From Peribacillus asahii (GTDB lineage: Bacteria; Bacillota; Bacilli; Bacillales; DSM-1321): a stretch of DNA of 64,000 nucleotides. The notes beneath the pieces were generated by a model that ran no database searches, was not told the DNA's origin, and worked only from the letters and a program-made list of their open reading frames with translations. Below are positions 16,750-27,953 of this stretch, one piece after another. How positions within the stretch are numbered: the stretch's first letter is position 1; each line of letters opens with the position of its first letter. The stretch spans positions 207,501-271,500 of the forward strand of contig NZ_CP026095.1 of assembly GCF_004006295.1 (NCBI RefSeq), written 5' to 3'. Position numbers and translations under genes: made by a program.

Positions 16750-17898
16750 TTATAAGGCTTTAACGAGTAAACTTTTTATTTGATCAAGGGACATATCACG
16801 CGGGTTCGTAATCATACAGGGATCCTCTAGAGCTGATATGCCAATTGTTCCAATCATCTCTTCCGTAATTCCAACATCACCTAAACATGTGGGGGTTCCA
16901 ATATCAGTGGATAGGTCTCTGACAAATTGAATCGCAGCATTGCCTGCTTGCTGTTCTGTTAGCGTGCGTGTGTCAATTCCCATCATTTCCGCTAATTCAC
17001 TAAAACGTTGTGGAGAAGCAATTCGATTGAACTCCATCACATGAGGGAGCAGAATCGTGTTAATTTCTCCATGTGGTAATAAATATTTCCCGCCAATGGC
17101 ATGGGAGATGGCATGGGTTGCTCCTAAAATTGCATTAGAGAAGGCCAGTCCAGCCTGTAAGCTTGCCATAGCCATTGCCTCTTTTGCTTCTTTATTGTTT
17201 TTGGAAGCAACAGATGGTCGTAAATAGCGTGAAACAAGCGATAAAGCATTTTTGGCTTGAACATCCGTAAGCGGTGTAGCAGCAATTGACACATAAGATT
17301 CAATCGCATGTGTTAACACATCCATGCCCGTTGCTGCGGTTAGTTCAGCATCTTTCGTTGTTAATGTGTTTGGATCAATAATGGCGATATCAGGGACAAG
17401 CGATTTCGAAATAATGGTCATTTTCTTTTGATGAAAAGAGTCCACTATAACGGAAAATTGTGATACCTCTGAGCCAGACCCTGCTGTTGTCATTACCATT
17501 ACCATAGGAGGCAAGGGAGAGTGGATTTTATCGATCCCTTCATAATCACAAATGTCTCCTCCATTGGTTGCTAAGATGGCGATGGCTTTGGCTGCATCGA
17601 GCGCACTGCCTCCGCCGACACCGATAATAGCGTCGCACTCATGTTGAAGAAAAGAGCGGCAGCCAGCTGTGATTTCGCGATCTTTCGGATTTGTTGTCGA
17701 ATCAATATAGATGGAGAAAGCGAGCCCTGCACGTTTGCATGATTGCATGACAATATTAAGCCATCCTGCAGTGGCTACTCCAGCATCACTGACAATAAAG
17801 ACGTTTTTAGCACCTAAGCGAGAGCAGGCATCTCCAACCTGCTCAATGGAGCCTTTTCCGAAAATAATTTCTGGAATCACAAATGTATTAAGAGACAT
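16750..17898 (-). CDS. Iron-containing alcohol dehydrogenase
   Basis: The product has 382 residues of the type III (Fe-ADH) family: FGKGSIEQVG, the cofactor-binding GVGGGSALDAAKA, TTAGSGSEV, GMDVLTHAIESY and metal ligands in AISHAIGG..LPHGEIN. Members interconvert alcohols and aldehydes with NAD(P). The ATG at 17898 has AGGAGAGG at 9 bases; an ATG 9 bases upstream abuts that site. It is the first gene of an operon with the sensor kinase (16-base gap) and sigma-54 activator, which links the signalling pair to alcohol metabolism. Confidence 0.9.
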   Translation of the reverse strand: MSLNTFVIPEIIFGKGSIEQVGDACSRLGAKNVFIVSDAGVATAGWLNIVMQSCKRAGLAFSIYIDSTTNPKDREITAGCRSFLQHECDAIIGVGGGSALDAAKAIAILATNGGDICDYEGIDKIHSPLPPMVMVMTTAGSGSEVSQFSVIVDSFHQKKMTIISKSLVPDIAIIDPNTLTTKDAELTAATGMDVLTHAIESYVSIAATPLTDVQAKNALSLVSRYLRPSVASKNNKEAKEAMAMASLQAGLAFSNAILGATHAISHAIGGKYLLPHGEINTILLPHVMEFNRIASPQRFSELAEMMGIDTRTLTEQQAGNAAIQFVRDLSTDIGTPTCLGDVGITEEMIGTIGISALEDPCMITNPRDMSLDQIKSLLVKAL

Positions 17899-18003
17899 TG
17901 TCAACATCCTCTCCTAAGGTAATGGGCTTTCTATCTCTTATTATTTTACATTATAAGGGAAAAGTCTTGTTTATTCGACGAAATTTTTTGTATATCATAT
18001 GTA

Positions 18004-18855
18004 TTATAAATTTGCATTCTTACTTAATTCTGAAGCGGTATGTACAATATGGTCAAATGATTGGTGAAACTCTTCGACGATAACCGACTGTTCTTCTGAG
18101 TGTGCAGAGATTTGCTGAATGGTTTCGATAGCTTTTTCCATGTTTTTCATCATTTCTTTTAACTGTGGTTCAAAACCTTCAACTGCATCTTTGCTGCTAT
18201 CCGCCATTTTTTTAATTTCATTTGCTACGACCATAAAGCCTCGTCCGTGTTCACCAGATCGAGCTGCTTCAATCGAGGCATTTAACCCTAAAATCCGAGA
18301 TTTAATAGCTGTGTCTTTAATTTTTGATAAAACATGTTCAATCGTGCGAATTTCATTTTTTAAAAGGGTAGATTCATCTGCCAGTTCTTGAAGATCTTTT
18401 GCAATGACGTTAGAAACAGATGCCATATGCTCGGTTGTTGCTGCCAGTTCTTGGCTAATCGCTGTAAGTTCTTCAGCTTCGGATCGCAACATATCGATTC
18501 TTCTGTTAGAAACGATAGAAGAGAGGACGCCGATTACTCTTCCGTTTTCTTTAATAGGGGAAGCGGTTGAAATATAGGGTACTCCAAACTTACGAGAGTC
18601 TTTTTCTTCTTGCTCGAATTGACCAGATTGAAGTGCCTGTAGTGTTACGGTTCCTTGCAGCGTACTAATAGGCGCTCCAACCTGAATGTTTAAATCAATA
18701 CTTGTTCCCGGTAAGTAACATAATACTTTTTCATGATCAATTAAAAGAAGACAAGCATCTTCTGGGTAAGAAGCTTGAATGACTTCTGCATTATCTAGTA
18801 ATTGTTGTAATTGCGTTTCCAGCCTTAATACACGCTCCTTATTTCGTTTCGGCAT
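18004..18855 (-). CDS. Short soluble methyl-accepting chemotaxis protein
   Basis: The product has about 283 residues with no membrane helix. An N-terminal sensor-like region (residues 15-125) contains GVPYISTASPIKENGRVIGVLSS, which reads like a single Cache/PAS-type module. It is followed by a shortened signalling hairpin with LGLNASIEAARSGEHGRGF. Size and layout resemble the soluble receptor YfmS of Bacillus subtilis. A TTG four codons upstream is an alternative start; the ribosome site is weak for both. Monocistronic. Confidence 0.82.
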   Translation of the reverse strand: MPKRNKERVLRLETQLQQLLDNAEVIQASYPEDACLLLIDHEKVLCYLPGTSIDLNIQVGAPISTLQGTVTLQALQSGQFEQEEKDSRKFGVPYISTASPIKENGRVIGVLSSIVSNRRIDMLRSEAEELTAISQELAATTEHMASVSNVIAKDLQELADESTLLKNEIRTIEHVLSKIKDTAIKSRILGLNASIEAARSGEHGRGFMVVANEIKKMADSSKDAVEGFEPQLKEMMKNMEKAIETIQQISAHSEEQSVIVEEFHQSFDHIVHTASELSKNANL

Positions 18856-19022
18856 ATATACTTTCAATAATATATTAAACTACTATTCTTCCATTATATG
18901 TTCATTATGACATAGACGAATAGGATAATCACGCTTATTTGGAAGAGGGGTGGAGGTGTTTTAGGTATTTTTTCTTATTATATGGCTTGTATTCTAGTCT
19001 TAATTCAGCATAATAGGTTCTT

Positions 19023-19568
19023 TTAGTTCACACCTTTTTCCTTCCTCGGCCAAATAAAATAGCTGCAACAAATAATAAAGTCAATAGCTAAGACGAGAGA
19101 CCAAACTTTGAACGTCCCCATTAATGCTTCAGTTCGACTAGCGTGGTCGATAATATAAATAAGTGCAAATAATAGGCCGACACCAATGAAATAAGCTAAC
19201 ACATGGTGAAACCAACTTTTTAAATACTGTTTAGCATAGTCGTAGCCAGAGTGCTTTATCGGTTTTGGTCCTTGTTTTGTCACATAATATTGAAAGCGTT
19301 CATCTGCCCATTGAATCATGCTTTTTCCAAATGCAATAGAGACACCGATATAAATGGCCGCAATGCCGTGAACAGCTGTGGCAGTAGCTCCATTATATAA
19401 ATCTAGCCCCGTGACAATTAATAAAATCATATCAATGACAGGTGTTAGGGCTAATAGTAAAAATCCTAGTTTTGGCTTCTTTACTATATAACGCGTCACT
19501 AACCCGAGAATAATGACAATCCAAAACGCAATTTCGCAGGCAACAATAATCCATCCTATAAAGTTCAA
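19023..19568 (-). CDS. Conserved integral membrane protein (YmcC-like)
   Basis: The product has 181 residues and about five hydrophobic segments. Conserved-looking elements are GWIIVACEIAFWIVIILGL at the N-terminus, PVIDMILLIVTGLDLYNGATA, and IQWADERFQYYVTKQGPKP in a cytoplasmic loop. I recall a similar unstudied Bacillus protein, YmcC, but cannot confirm it here. CAAGGAGG precedes the ATG. It is monocistronic, and function is unknown. Confidence 0.72.
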   Translation of the reverse strand: MNFIGWIIVACEIAFWIVIILGLVTRYIVKKPKLGFLLLALTPVIDMILLIVTGLDLYNGATATAVHGIAAIYIGVSIAFGKSMIQWADERFQYYVTKQGPKPIKHSGYDYAKQYLKSWFHHVLAYFIGVGLLFALIYIIDHASRTEALMGTFKVWSLVLAIDFIICCSYFIWPRKEKGVN

Positions 19569-19654
19569 AGCAATCCTCCTTGAGCAATAATATATTTTAT
19601 GTAGATTTTACCATCATAGTAATTTGTCGACTACTAAAGTGGGGGAAGGACGAT

Positions 19655-19691
19655 AAGAAAACGAGGCGTGATCATCACGCCTCGTTTTCTT
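19655..19691. terminator. Terminator of the glutamine-type ABC operon
   Basis: An almost continuous palindrome: 18 paired bases (19655-19672 with 19674-19691) around one unpaired base, with AAGAAAA and TTTTCTT ends. It stops the minus-strand permease transcript. Confidence 0.85.
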
Positions 19692-20342
19692 TTAACCTTG
19701 TTTTAATTCTAATCGCCGAGCAAGGATAGATAGTGTGTAGTTCACAACAAAATACATAATGGCTACAAGCAGTAGAATTGGGACAAAATAGTTAATATTT
19801 TGTGCATAAATAATTTGACCGTGGTGCATGAGTTCTGGTAAGGAAATGACAACTGCCAGTGAAGTATCCTTTAATAAAGAAATAAATTGACTCACCATAG
19901 GAGGAACCATTCGACGTAAGGCTTGCGGTAAAATGATATATCGTAAAGCTTGTACATAGCTTAAGCCTGATGAACGAGCAGCTTCCATTTGTCCTTTTTC
20001 GATTGAGTTCAATCCGCTTCGAATTACCTCAGCAATCATCGCTGATTCAAATACAGTTAAGGCAACAATTGCAGCAGGAATAATTTCTAGTTTGAGACCG
20101 ACCTCAGGTAGTGCAAAGTACGTAAAGAAAATAATTAACAGCAGAGGTAAGTTTCTTATTGTTTCTACGATAACAGCGACTATTTGTGAAATAACAGGTA
20201 TTTTTGCATATCGTAGAATACCGAAAATTCCACCGATAATGAAGCTTAAAATGATAGAGATGAACGCGACTTTAAGTGTTACCCAAAATCCTTCTAATAG
20301 GAAGGTAAGATGGTCTGGTGAGTATGCATTAATAAAATCCAT
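19692..20342 (-). CDS. glnP: Polar amino acid ABC transporter permease (GlnP-like)
   Basis: The product has 216 residues of the HisM/GlnP permease family, with the coupling signature EAARSSGLSYVQALRYIILPQALRR split across the cytoplasmic EAA loop and five membrane segments. The ATG at 20342 follows GGGGAGG by 7 bases; the TTG start 18 bases upstream lies before that site. It is the last gene of glnQ-glnH-glnM-glnP on the minus strand, and it pairs with the neighbouring permease to form the membrane channel. Confidence 0.88.
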   Translation of the reverse strand: MDFINAYSPDHLTFLLEGFWVTLKVAFISIILSFIIGGIFGILRYAKIPVISQIVAVIVETIRNLPLLLIIFFTYFALPEVGLKLEIIPAAIVALTVFESAMIAEVIRSGLNSIEKGQMEAARSSGLSYVQALRYIILPQALRRMVPPMVSQFISLLKDTSLAVVISLPELMHHGQIIYAQNINYFVPILLLVAIMYFVVNYTLSILARRLELKQG

Positions 20343-20356
20343 AATAGTACCTCCCC

Positions 20357-20995
20357 TCAATTACTCTTAGCTAGGCGTTTTTCTAGATACCCGACGCCAA
20401 GACTTAGAGGAATGGTAAGTAGTAAGTAAAATATTGCTACGAATATGTAAACATCAAATACAACAAATGTTCTGGAAGAAATTAAGTCACCTTGGTACAT
20501 CAGATCAAGACCCGCAACGACTGATAGAATAGAAGAGTTTTTGACAAGATTAATAAACTGGTTTCCAAGTGGAGGTATAACGATTTTGAACGCTTGAGGT
20601 AAAATAATCAAACGCATCGCTTGGACATAGCTGAGACCTGAAGAACGAGCGGCCTCCATTTGCCCCTTTGGCACAGATAAAATACCTGCCCGAATCGCCT
20701 CGGCAATGAAAGAAGACGTATAAATAGATAAGGCAATCGTACCCGCCATTAAACCATCTAAACGTAAGCCAAGAAAAAAGAAAAAGACAATGATTAGAAG
20801 TGGAATATTACGAATAAATTCGACATAAGCGGCTCCTAATGCATTTAAAGGCTTAAATGGCACAATCCGTATCACGGCTATTAAAATACCAATTACTAAA
20901 CTTGCAACCAATGCAATCAAACTTGCCGTGATGGTAATTTTAAACCCTTCCAAATACATGTCTAGATTGTTTGTCAGTATGGAAAAATCAAGCAC
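20357..20995 (-). CDS. glnM: Polar amino acid ABC transporter permease (GlnM-like)
   Basis: The product has 212 residues and is paralogous to the next permease, sharing EAARSSGLSYVQAMRLIILPQAF. It starts with GTG after GAGGAG. Both permeases would form a heterodimer importing glutamine, glutamate or a similar amino acid. Expression relative to the binding protein may be lowered by the hairpin at 21017-21045. Confidence 0.87.
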   Translation of the reverse strand: MLDFSILTNNLDMYLEGFKITITASLIALVASLVIGILIAVIRIVPFKPLNALGAAYVEFIRNIPLLIIVFFFFLGLRLDGLMAGTIALSIYTSSFIAEAIRAGILSVPKGQMEAARSSGLSYVQAMRLIILPQAFKIVIPPLGNQFINLVKNSSILSVVAGLDLMYQGDLISSRTFVVFDVYIFVAIFYLLLTIPLSLGVGYLEKRLAKSN

Positions 20996-21016
20996 GGCTA
21001 TTCACTCCTCTAATTA

Positions 21017-21045
21017 ATCAGGATGAGCATAATGCTCATCCTGAT
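21017..21045 (-). terminator. Intercistronic hairpin between glnH and glnM
   Basis: ATCAGGATGAGCAT and its complement form a 14-bp stem around a single base, with no U run behind it. Such hairpins after binding-protein genes usually protect the upstream message from decay, giving more binding protein than permease. Confidence 0.6.
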
Positions 21046-21058
21046 AATCAAACCTATA

Positions 21059-21871
21059 TTATTTTTTGATCCACTTTTTATAGATTTCATCATATTTACC
21101 TGAATCTTTAAGGGCTTTAAGCGCTTTGTTTAACTCGTCCACAAGTGCAGTATTGCCTTTTTTAACAGCGATACCGTATGGTTCTTCTGTGAAAGTTCCA
21201 CCGACTAATTCATACGATGGATCTTCGTCAGCCATACCATAAAGAATCGCATCATCTGTTGTTAAAGCGTCTCCTTGGCCAGCTTTTAAAGCATTAAAAG
21301 CTTCTGCATAGTTTTCGAATTCAAGAACTTTTGCATCAGGTGCTTTTTCACGAATATTAACGGCAGAAGTAGAACCTTTAACCGCGATTACTGTTTTTCC
21401 TTTTAAATCATCGATGCTTTTGATGCTGCTGCCTTTTTTAACAAGCAGGGATTGTCCTGCATCAAAATAAACATCTGTGAAATCAACTTCTTTTTTACGC
21501 TCTTCTGTAATCGTCATCGTTGCTACAATGACATCGATATCACCATTATTTAAAAGCGGCATTCTCGTTTTGGACGTTACTTCTTTGAACTCAACTTTCG
21601 TTTCATCGCCTAAGATTTCGCCAGCAAGTGCTTTAGCGATATCAATATCAAAACCTTCTACTTCGCCTGTGCTAGGATTCTTTAATCCAAATAGGCGTGT
21701 ATCATTCTTTACACCAAACACAATTTTGTCTTTTTCTTTAATTTGAGCAAGCACGTCTTTTGTTTCGTTCTCGCTTTTTTCTGTTTCTGTGGATGTCTCT
21801 TTTCCACAACCAGCTAGTAAAATGACTGCTAGTATGGAAAGCAGCAATCCTTGTAACCATTTTTTCTTCAT
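21059..21871 (-). CDS. glnH: Amino acid ABC transporter substrate-binding lipoprotein (GlnH-like)
   Basis: The product has 270 residues. The signal peptide ends in lipobox LAGC (cysteine near residue 22), so it is anchored outside the membrane. The mature domain is a type II periplasmic binding fold of the polar amino acid group (VFGVKNDTRLFGLKNPSTGE, GFDIDIAKALAGE, ATMTITEERKKEVDFTDVYF). The family binds glutamine, glutamate, aspartate or cystine; GlnH is the best guess. Confidence 0.88.
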   Translation of the reverse strand: MKKKWLQGLLLSILAVILLAGCGKETSTETEKSENETKDVLAQIKEKDKIVFGVKNDTRLFGLKNPSTGEVEGFDIDIAKALAGEILGDETKVEFKEVTSKTRMPLLNNGDIDVIVATMTITEERKKEVDFTDVYFDAGQSLLVKKGSSIKSIDDLKGKTVIAVKGSTSAVNIREKAPDAKVLEFENYAEAFNALKAGQGDALTTDDAILYGMADEDPSYELVGGTFTEEPYGIAVKKGNTALVDELNKALKALKDSGKYDEIYKKWIKK

Positions 21872-21886
21872 ACCATTTCCCCCTAT

Positions 21887-22614
21887 TTAATGATTTAGAA
21901 TACGACTAAGAAATAGGCGAGCTCTCTCTTCGCGAGGGTTTGCATAAAACTCAGCCGGTATTGCCTCTTCTAAAATGCGGCCTTCATCCATGAAGACGAT
22001 GCGGTCAGCAACTTCACGAGCAAAGCCCATTTCGTGTGTGACAACGACCATTGTCATTCCTTCATGTGCAAGTGCCTTCATAACATCAAGAACCTCGCCG
22101 ATCATTTCTGGATCTAAGGCTGAGGTTGGTTCATCAAATAACATAATTTCGGGATTCATAGCTAATCCTCTCGCGATGGCTACTCGTTGTTGTTGACCAC
22201 CGGAAAGTTGAGGGGATAGGAGTTTGCTTTGTTGGCGATTCCTACTTTTTCTAAATATTTTTGAGCGATTTTTTTAGCTTCGGCTTCTGATTGGCCAAGA
22301 ACTTTCATTGGAGCAAGCATGATATTTTGAAGTACGGTTTTATGAGGGTATAAATGAAAGTGTTGAAAGACCATCCCGATATTCCGGCGTAGTTTATTAA
22401 TATCTGTCTTTTTATCTCCTACAGATATATCGTTAACGGTCAATGATCCATCTGAAATCGTTTCTAAGCGATTGATACATCGAAGCATCGTGCTTTTCCT
22501 GATCCAGAGGGGCCGATGACGACGACTACTTCACCTTTGTTAATGGTGAGATTAATATCTTTTAAAAACATGAAAGTCACCATAAAACTTGTTGACTCCA
22601 TCAAAAACAATCAT
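21887..22614 (-). pseudogene. glnQ: Amino acid ABC transporter ATP-binding protein (GlnQ-like), frameshifted three times
   Basis: Joined across frames, the region encodes a complete 240-residue GlnQ: MIVFDGVNKFYGDFHV, Walker A GPSGSGK, Q-loop MVFQHFHLYPH, signature LSGGQQQR, Walker [14 protein letters not shown] and [12 protein letters not shown]. Three single-base differences break it: an extra base in the TTTTTAAAA run near 22560-22569, a missing A in the Walker A lysine region near 22494-22497, and a missing base near 22211-22215 before the signature. All are at or beside homopolymers. Either it is a decayed ATPase or these are sequencing errors; the other three operon genes are intact. 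Confidence 0.8.
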
Positions 22615-22754
22615 ATGTATCCATCCTCTCTTGACCTAAACGACATATGTGTGATGCACGTTTTAAATCGACTATGATAGTTTCATTGGGAAAATAGTTG
22701 ATTTATACATGCAGGTCTTTTGGTTCAGGTAACTTCTAAAAGTATCCTTGTTAA

Positions 22755-22784
22755 ATTATAACATATTAGTATAATAATTTGTAA
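22755..22784 (-). promoter_or_regulatory. Candidate sigma-A promoter of the glnQHMP operon
   Basis: On the minus strand, TTACAA (22784-22779), an 18-base spacer and TATAAT (22760-22755) lie about 140 bases upstream of the glnQ start. The leader shows no riboswitch fold I recognise. Confidence 0.45.
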
Positions 22785-23183
22785 TTAAATACATAAAAAG
22801 GATAAATATGTACTTAAAACCTTTAAAAGGATGATTGGATAACGATATTGGAAGTAGATTGTTTTTGATGGAAATATAATAAAAATAGATTGATAGGTGT
22901 ATCATGATTATTTATTTGAATGGATAAAGGCTTTACAAACAGAGGCAGGGTGACTGAATGTCAGTTATAGATTCAGGAGTAAGTTCTTCATTGGATGTTA
23001 TAGCTTATTAAGTCTTGATTCTAGATATGATAAATATCTAAGGTACTGAAGGATTAGTATTCTTAACACAATGAAGGGGGGGATGTTTGAATCGTATCAT
23101 AATGGAGTTTTTCCCTCCCTAGTATAGCTATTAGTTTATTTACTTTTTATAAACTTTTTGAGGAGTAAATATGAAGGGAACAT
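22785..23183. other. Non-coding stretch, nothing recognised
   Basis: About 400 AT-rich bases. GGGGGG-ATG at 23077-23085 looks like a start site but opens only a 14-codon frame. No RNA fold or repeat stands out. Confidence 0.5.
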
Positions 23184-23724
23184 TCATGGTCCCTTATATC
23201 TACTAGTTAAACCATCCTTGGACATAAATAAATAACTTGGAGGGGTAGGATGTTTATAAGAGTTTGTTCTTGATAAGAGGCTGATTGGTAAGAAGCTTGC
23301 CCATTTAAACCATTTATAAAAAAAGTTTGTAATAGGAATAATTTCAAAACCAAGATGGTTGGCTCCTTTATTCAATGTAGTGATTCCGATAATCCCTTTG
23401 ATTTGTTTTACTTGAGGATGCTGTTGAACAAATGAAACTAGACTTGGCAAAGATTCTCTGACAGCTTGAAAAACAAACCGACCTCTTCTTAAATCGCTTT
23501 TGATTTGTTTTTAATTCTTTTAATAAAACAGCGTTGTGTAAATGGATTTTGATTAAGAGGTCATTTTTGTTAATTGCGGTCCCATCCGATAAGATTACAT
23601 TTCTTCCTTTATAACGTGTAAGTTTGACACGTAAAATATTTTTCTCTGGAAGGTAATTCAAATGGGAAAGACGATAATAAATTGGGTCAACTAAATTCCA
23701 AATATTCAATAGATAATTTCTCAT
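23184..23724 (-). pseudogene. YkoP-like protein gene, frameshifted
   Basis: Two overlapping frames join into one protein of about 180 residues: MRNYLLNIWNLVDPIYYRLS, RVKLTRYKGRNVILSDGT, KNDLLIKIHLHNAVLLKELK, then GRFVFQAVRESLPSLVSFVQ and GIIGITTLNKGANHLGFEI. This is the YkoP family seen near polysaccharide deacetylase and glycosyltransferase genes in Bacillus. One extra base in the run of five T at 23508-23512 explains the break. The function of the family is unknown. A deacetylase/DedA/GT28 group lies 31 kb away. Confidence 0.68.
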
Positions 23725-23895
23725 TTCTACAGAAATCCTTTCTTGCTTTGTTGATTTTAGTATTCATTATTCGGTGGATAAATATTTCGGGAATTAGAGG
23801 GATTTAAAATTGGAAGGTTCATCTAAGAATATCTCCGCTTTCTTGTTACATAATAAAACCGTTATGTTTTTAACAATAAAGAGGAGGAATGTACA

Positions 23896-24537
23896 ATGAT
23901 GCAAAACCAACAAGGACAAATGCACCAAAATATGCACACAGGCTCTGTACCGCAGCAAATGAATCACGGGGGTCACGAAGTATTCGATGTACATGAGGTG
24001 TTAACAGGAACACTTGGTACTTTGAGCCAATATATGATATTGCGCCAATATGTAAAAGATCAAGAATTAATGAGTATTCTTGATCGTCAATATCAATTTA
24101 TCCAAGATGAATACAATCTGCTAGTAGAATGTTTTAAAACAGGTCAAGATCCTTCTAAGCGAACAGAAAGCTATAATATGACACAGGATAATGACTTTAT
24201 CTATGGTTTAACACCAACTCAACCGAAAAAGCCGATGCAGTCTGTATCAGAAATTACGGATGAATGTGTGTCTGGATTAATGCTTGGTGCTGTGAAGTCC
24301 ATGGCTTCCATGAAGACGATGGCAGCTTGTGAAGTAACAAATCCAGTTGTGCGCAGAGTGATAGCTGCTAGTGTTCCAAATTGTATCGAAATGGCTTATG
24401 AAATTTCGATTTATCAAAATAAGCATCATTATTATCAAGTACCACAACTTGCACAGCAAGATATGCAGCAACTTCTAAATGCGTTTGAAACTGCTCAAGG
24501 CATGCCGCAAATGCCGAATAATCAGAAGCTTCAATAA
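23896..24537 (+). CDS. cotF: Spore coat protein, CotF family
   Basis: The product has 213 residues. A Q/M/H-rich N-terminal tail of about 35 residues precedes the CotF-type all-helical domain (DVHEVLTGTLGTLSQYMILR, SRQYQ-like repeats, ITDECVSGLMLGAVKSMASM, ANPVVRR-type motif as TNPVVRRVIAASVPNCIEMA). CotF proteins are helical ferritin-like coat components made in the mother cell. GAGGAGG lies 8 bases before ATGATG. It stands at the left edge of the spore-surface locus. Confidence 0.87.
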   Translation: MMQNQQGQMHQNMHTGSVPQQMNHGGHEVFDVHEVLTGTLGTLSQYMILRQYVKDQELMSILDRQYQFIQDEYNLLVECFKTGQDPSKRTESYNMTQDNDFIYGLTPTQPKKPMQSVSEITDECVSGLMLGAVKSMASMKTMAACEVTNPVVRRVIAASVPNCIEMAYEISIYQNKHHYYQVPQLAQQDMQQLLNAFETAQGMPQMPNNQKLQ

Positions 24538-24559
24538 TAGGATATATAGATGTTTTCCA

Positions 24560-24592
24560 AACCCTAATAGCTCACACATGCTATTGGGGTTT
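24560..24592 (+). terminator. Terminator after cotF
   Basis: AACCCTAATAGC pairs with GCTATTGGGGTT (one G-T pair) and is followed by six T. Confidence 0.85.
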
Positions 24593-24618
24593 TTTATTTG
24601 GATAATAACATATCCAAA

Positions 24619-24649
24619 TAAAAAAGAGAGCTGCCAGTGACCGCTCTCT
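24619..24649 (-). terminator. Terminator of the first collagen-like gene
   Basis: On the minus strand, AGAGAGC and GCTCTCT pair (24643-24649 with 24625-24631), followed by TTTTTTATTTGG. Confidence 0.75.
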
Positions 24650-24678
24650 CAATACTCATTTGATTAATTACTTTTTTG

Positions 24679-25674
<996 letters not shown>

Positions 25675-25681
25675 CTAATAT

Positions 25682-25690
25682 TAGGATATG
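25682..25690 (-). promoter_or_regulatory. Candidate sigma-K -10 box of collagen-like gene 1
   Basis: On the minus strand CATATCCTA fits CATANNNTA. The position 17 bases upstream reads AT instead of AC, so this is weaker than the boxes of genes 2 and 3. Confidence 0.4.
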
Positions 25691-25837
25691 AATTGAAAAT
25701 AAATTAGATTGGACAGGTATCCTAAAATATAGAAAATTTCGCTTTTTAACGAATTATATTATTTATAGATAATAATAGATCTTTCTCTAAAATTACTTTT
25801 ATCTATCTACTCTTAAACTTAAAAATAGGGGATAAAT

Positions 25838-26050
25838 TCAATATCTTATTGGATTAGCTTTATAACATACTTTCAGCTGTTCAATAGTACATAATTTTTT
25901 CACCAGTTTTCTTAAGGGGTTTGTTGTATTAGGGATTATTCGAAAATATCTTGGCTCCTTTCCGAATGTAGCTCTAGTTTGATTTGTGTAGTAATTTAAT
26001 CTACCCCAATTAACCTGCGAAATTATGAGTAAGGGGCTAGTTTCGTTCAC
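25838..26050 (-). pseudogene. IS110-family transposase remnant (N-terminal part)
   Basis: The 70-codon frame contains FGKEPRYFRIIPNTT and PLRKLVKKLCTIEQLKVCYK, which matches the early part of IS110-type transposases (EPRFFGTIPNT, RKLVKKLG, LRVCYEAGPTGY). The reading stops where the conserved AGPTGY should be, and no ends or catalytic remainder are visible. The surrounding 25651-26140 shows nothing else. Confidence 0.6.
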
Positions 26051-26140
26051 GATAACTTTATTTACATAAGATAGGATCTGACTTGGTAATAAGAAAAGAA
26101 GGTAATAAAAATAGGCAGATAGCTATCGGTCTTTGTCCAA

Positions 26141-26168
26141 ACATTTATAATTTCAGGCTCATAGAATA
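26141..26168 (+). promoter_or_regulatory. Sigma-K-like promoter of collagen-like gene 2
   Basis: AC (26141-26142), a 17-base spacer and CATAGAATA (26160-26168) match the sigma-K pattern AC-N16/17-CATANNNTA. The predicted transcript starts about 25 bases before the gene. The region from about 26091 is nearly identical to the one before gene 3. Confidence 0.65.
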
Positions 26169-26181
26169 TCTCAGTTCATGA

Positions 26182-27593
<1,412 letters not shown>

Positions 27594-27628
27594 TAGAGGA
27601 AAAGCGGTTCTCTGAGTAGGCTTCGTGA

Positions 27629-27668
27629 AAAAGGCTGTCTGAAAGTTTAAACTTTCGGACGGCCTTTT
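27629..27668 (+). terminator. Terminator of collagen-like gene 2
   Basis: AAAGGCTGTCTGAAAGT pairs with ACTTTCGGACGGCCTTT around TTAA, with two G-T pairs, followed by TTTTAG. Confidence 0.85.
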
Positions 27669-27953
27669 TAGTTAGCTAGATGATTGGAGAATTTTGATTA
27701 ACTATATCAGAGCGACGGCTCAATCAAGTTTAATGAATCCGTTATACAGATCATAAAAAAGGTCACTGTATGTAAGTTGAACGATGCAAACCATATTCTT
27801 TGGGCTTTATTCTTATTACCGTCCCTGTTTGGCTGCATACAATCATTATTAACTTCTAAATGAAAATATCCTAATAGCATATCATCTATGAGAATTCCTT
27901 TTACAGTAAAAATGATCCTGCCATCAGAGTTCATCAACACATACCCAATAAGC

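Noticed and set aside
22620..22755. Leader of the glnQHMP operon examined for a riboswitch or T-box
   Set aside because: No T-box sequence (TGGNACCGCG) and no conserved stem arrangement found.
27707..27940. 77-codon minus-strand ORF next to the IS4 remnant
   Set aside because: No ribosome site and no family; it overlaps the region where the degraded transposase would begin on the other strand.
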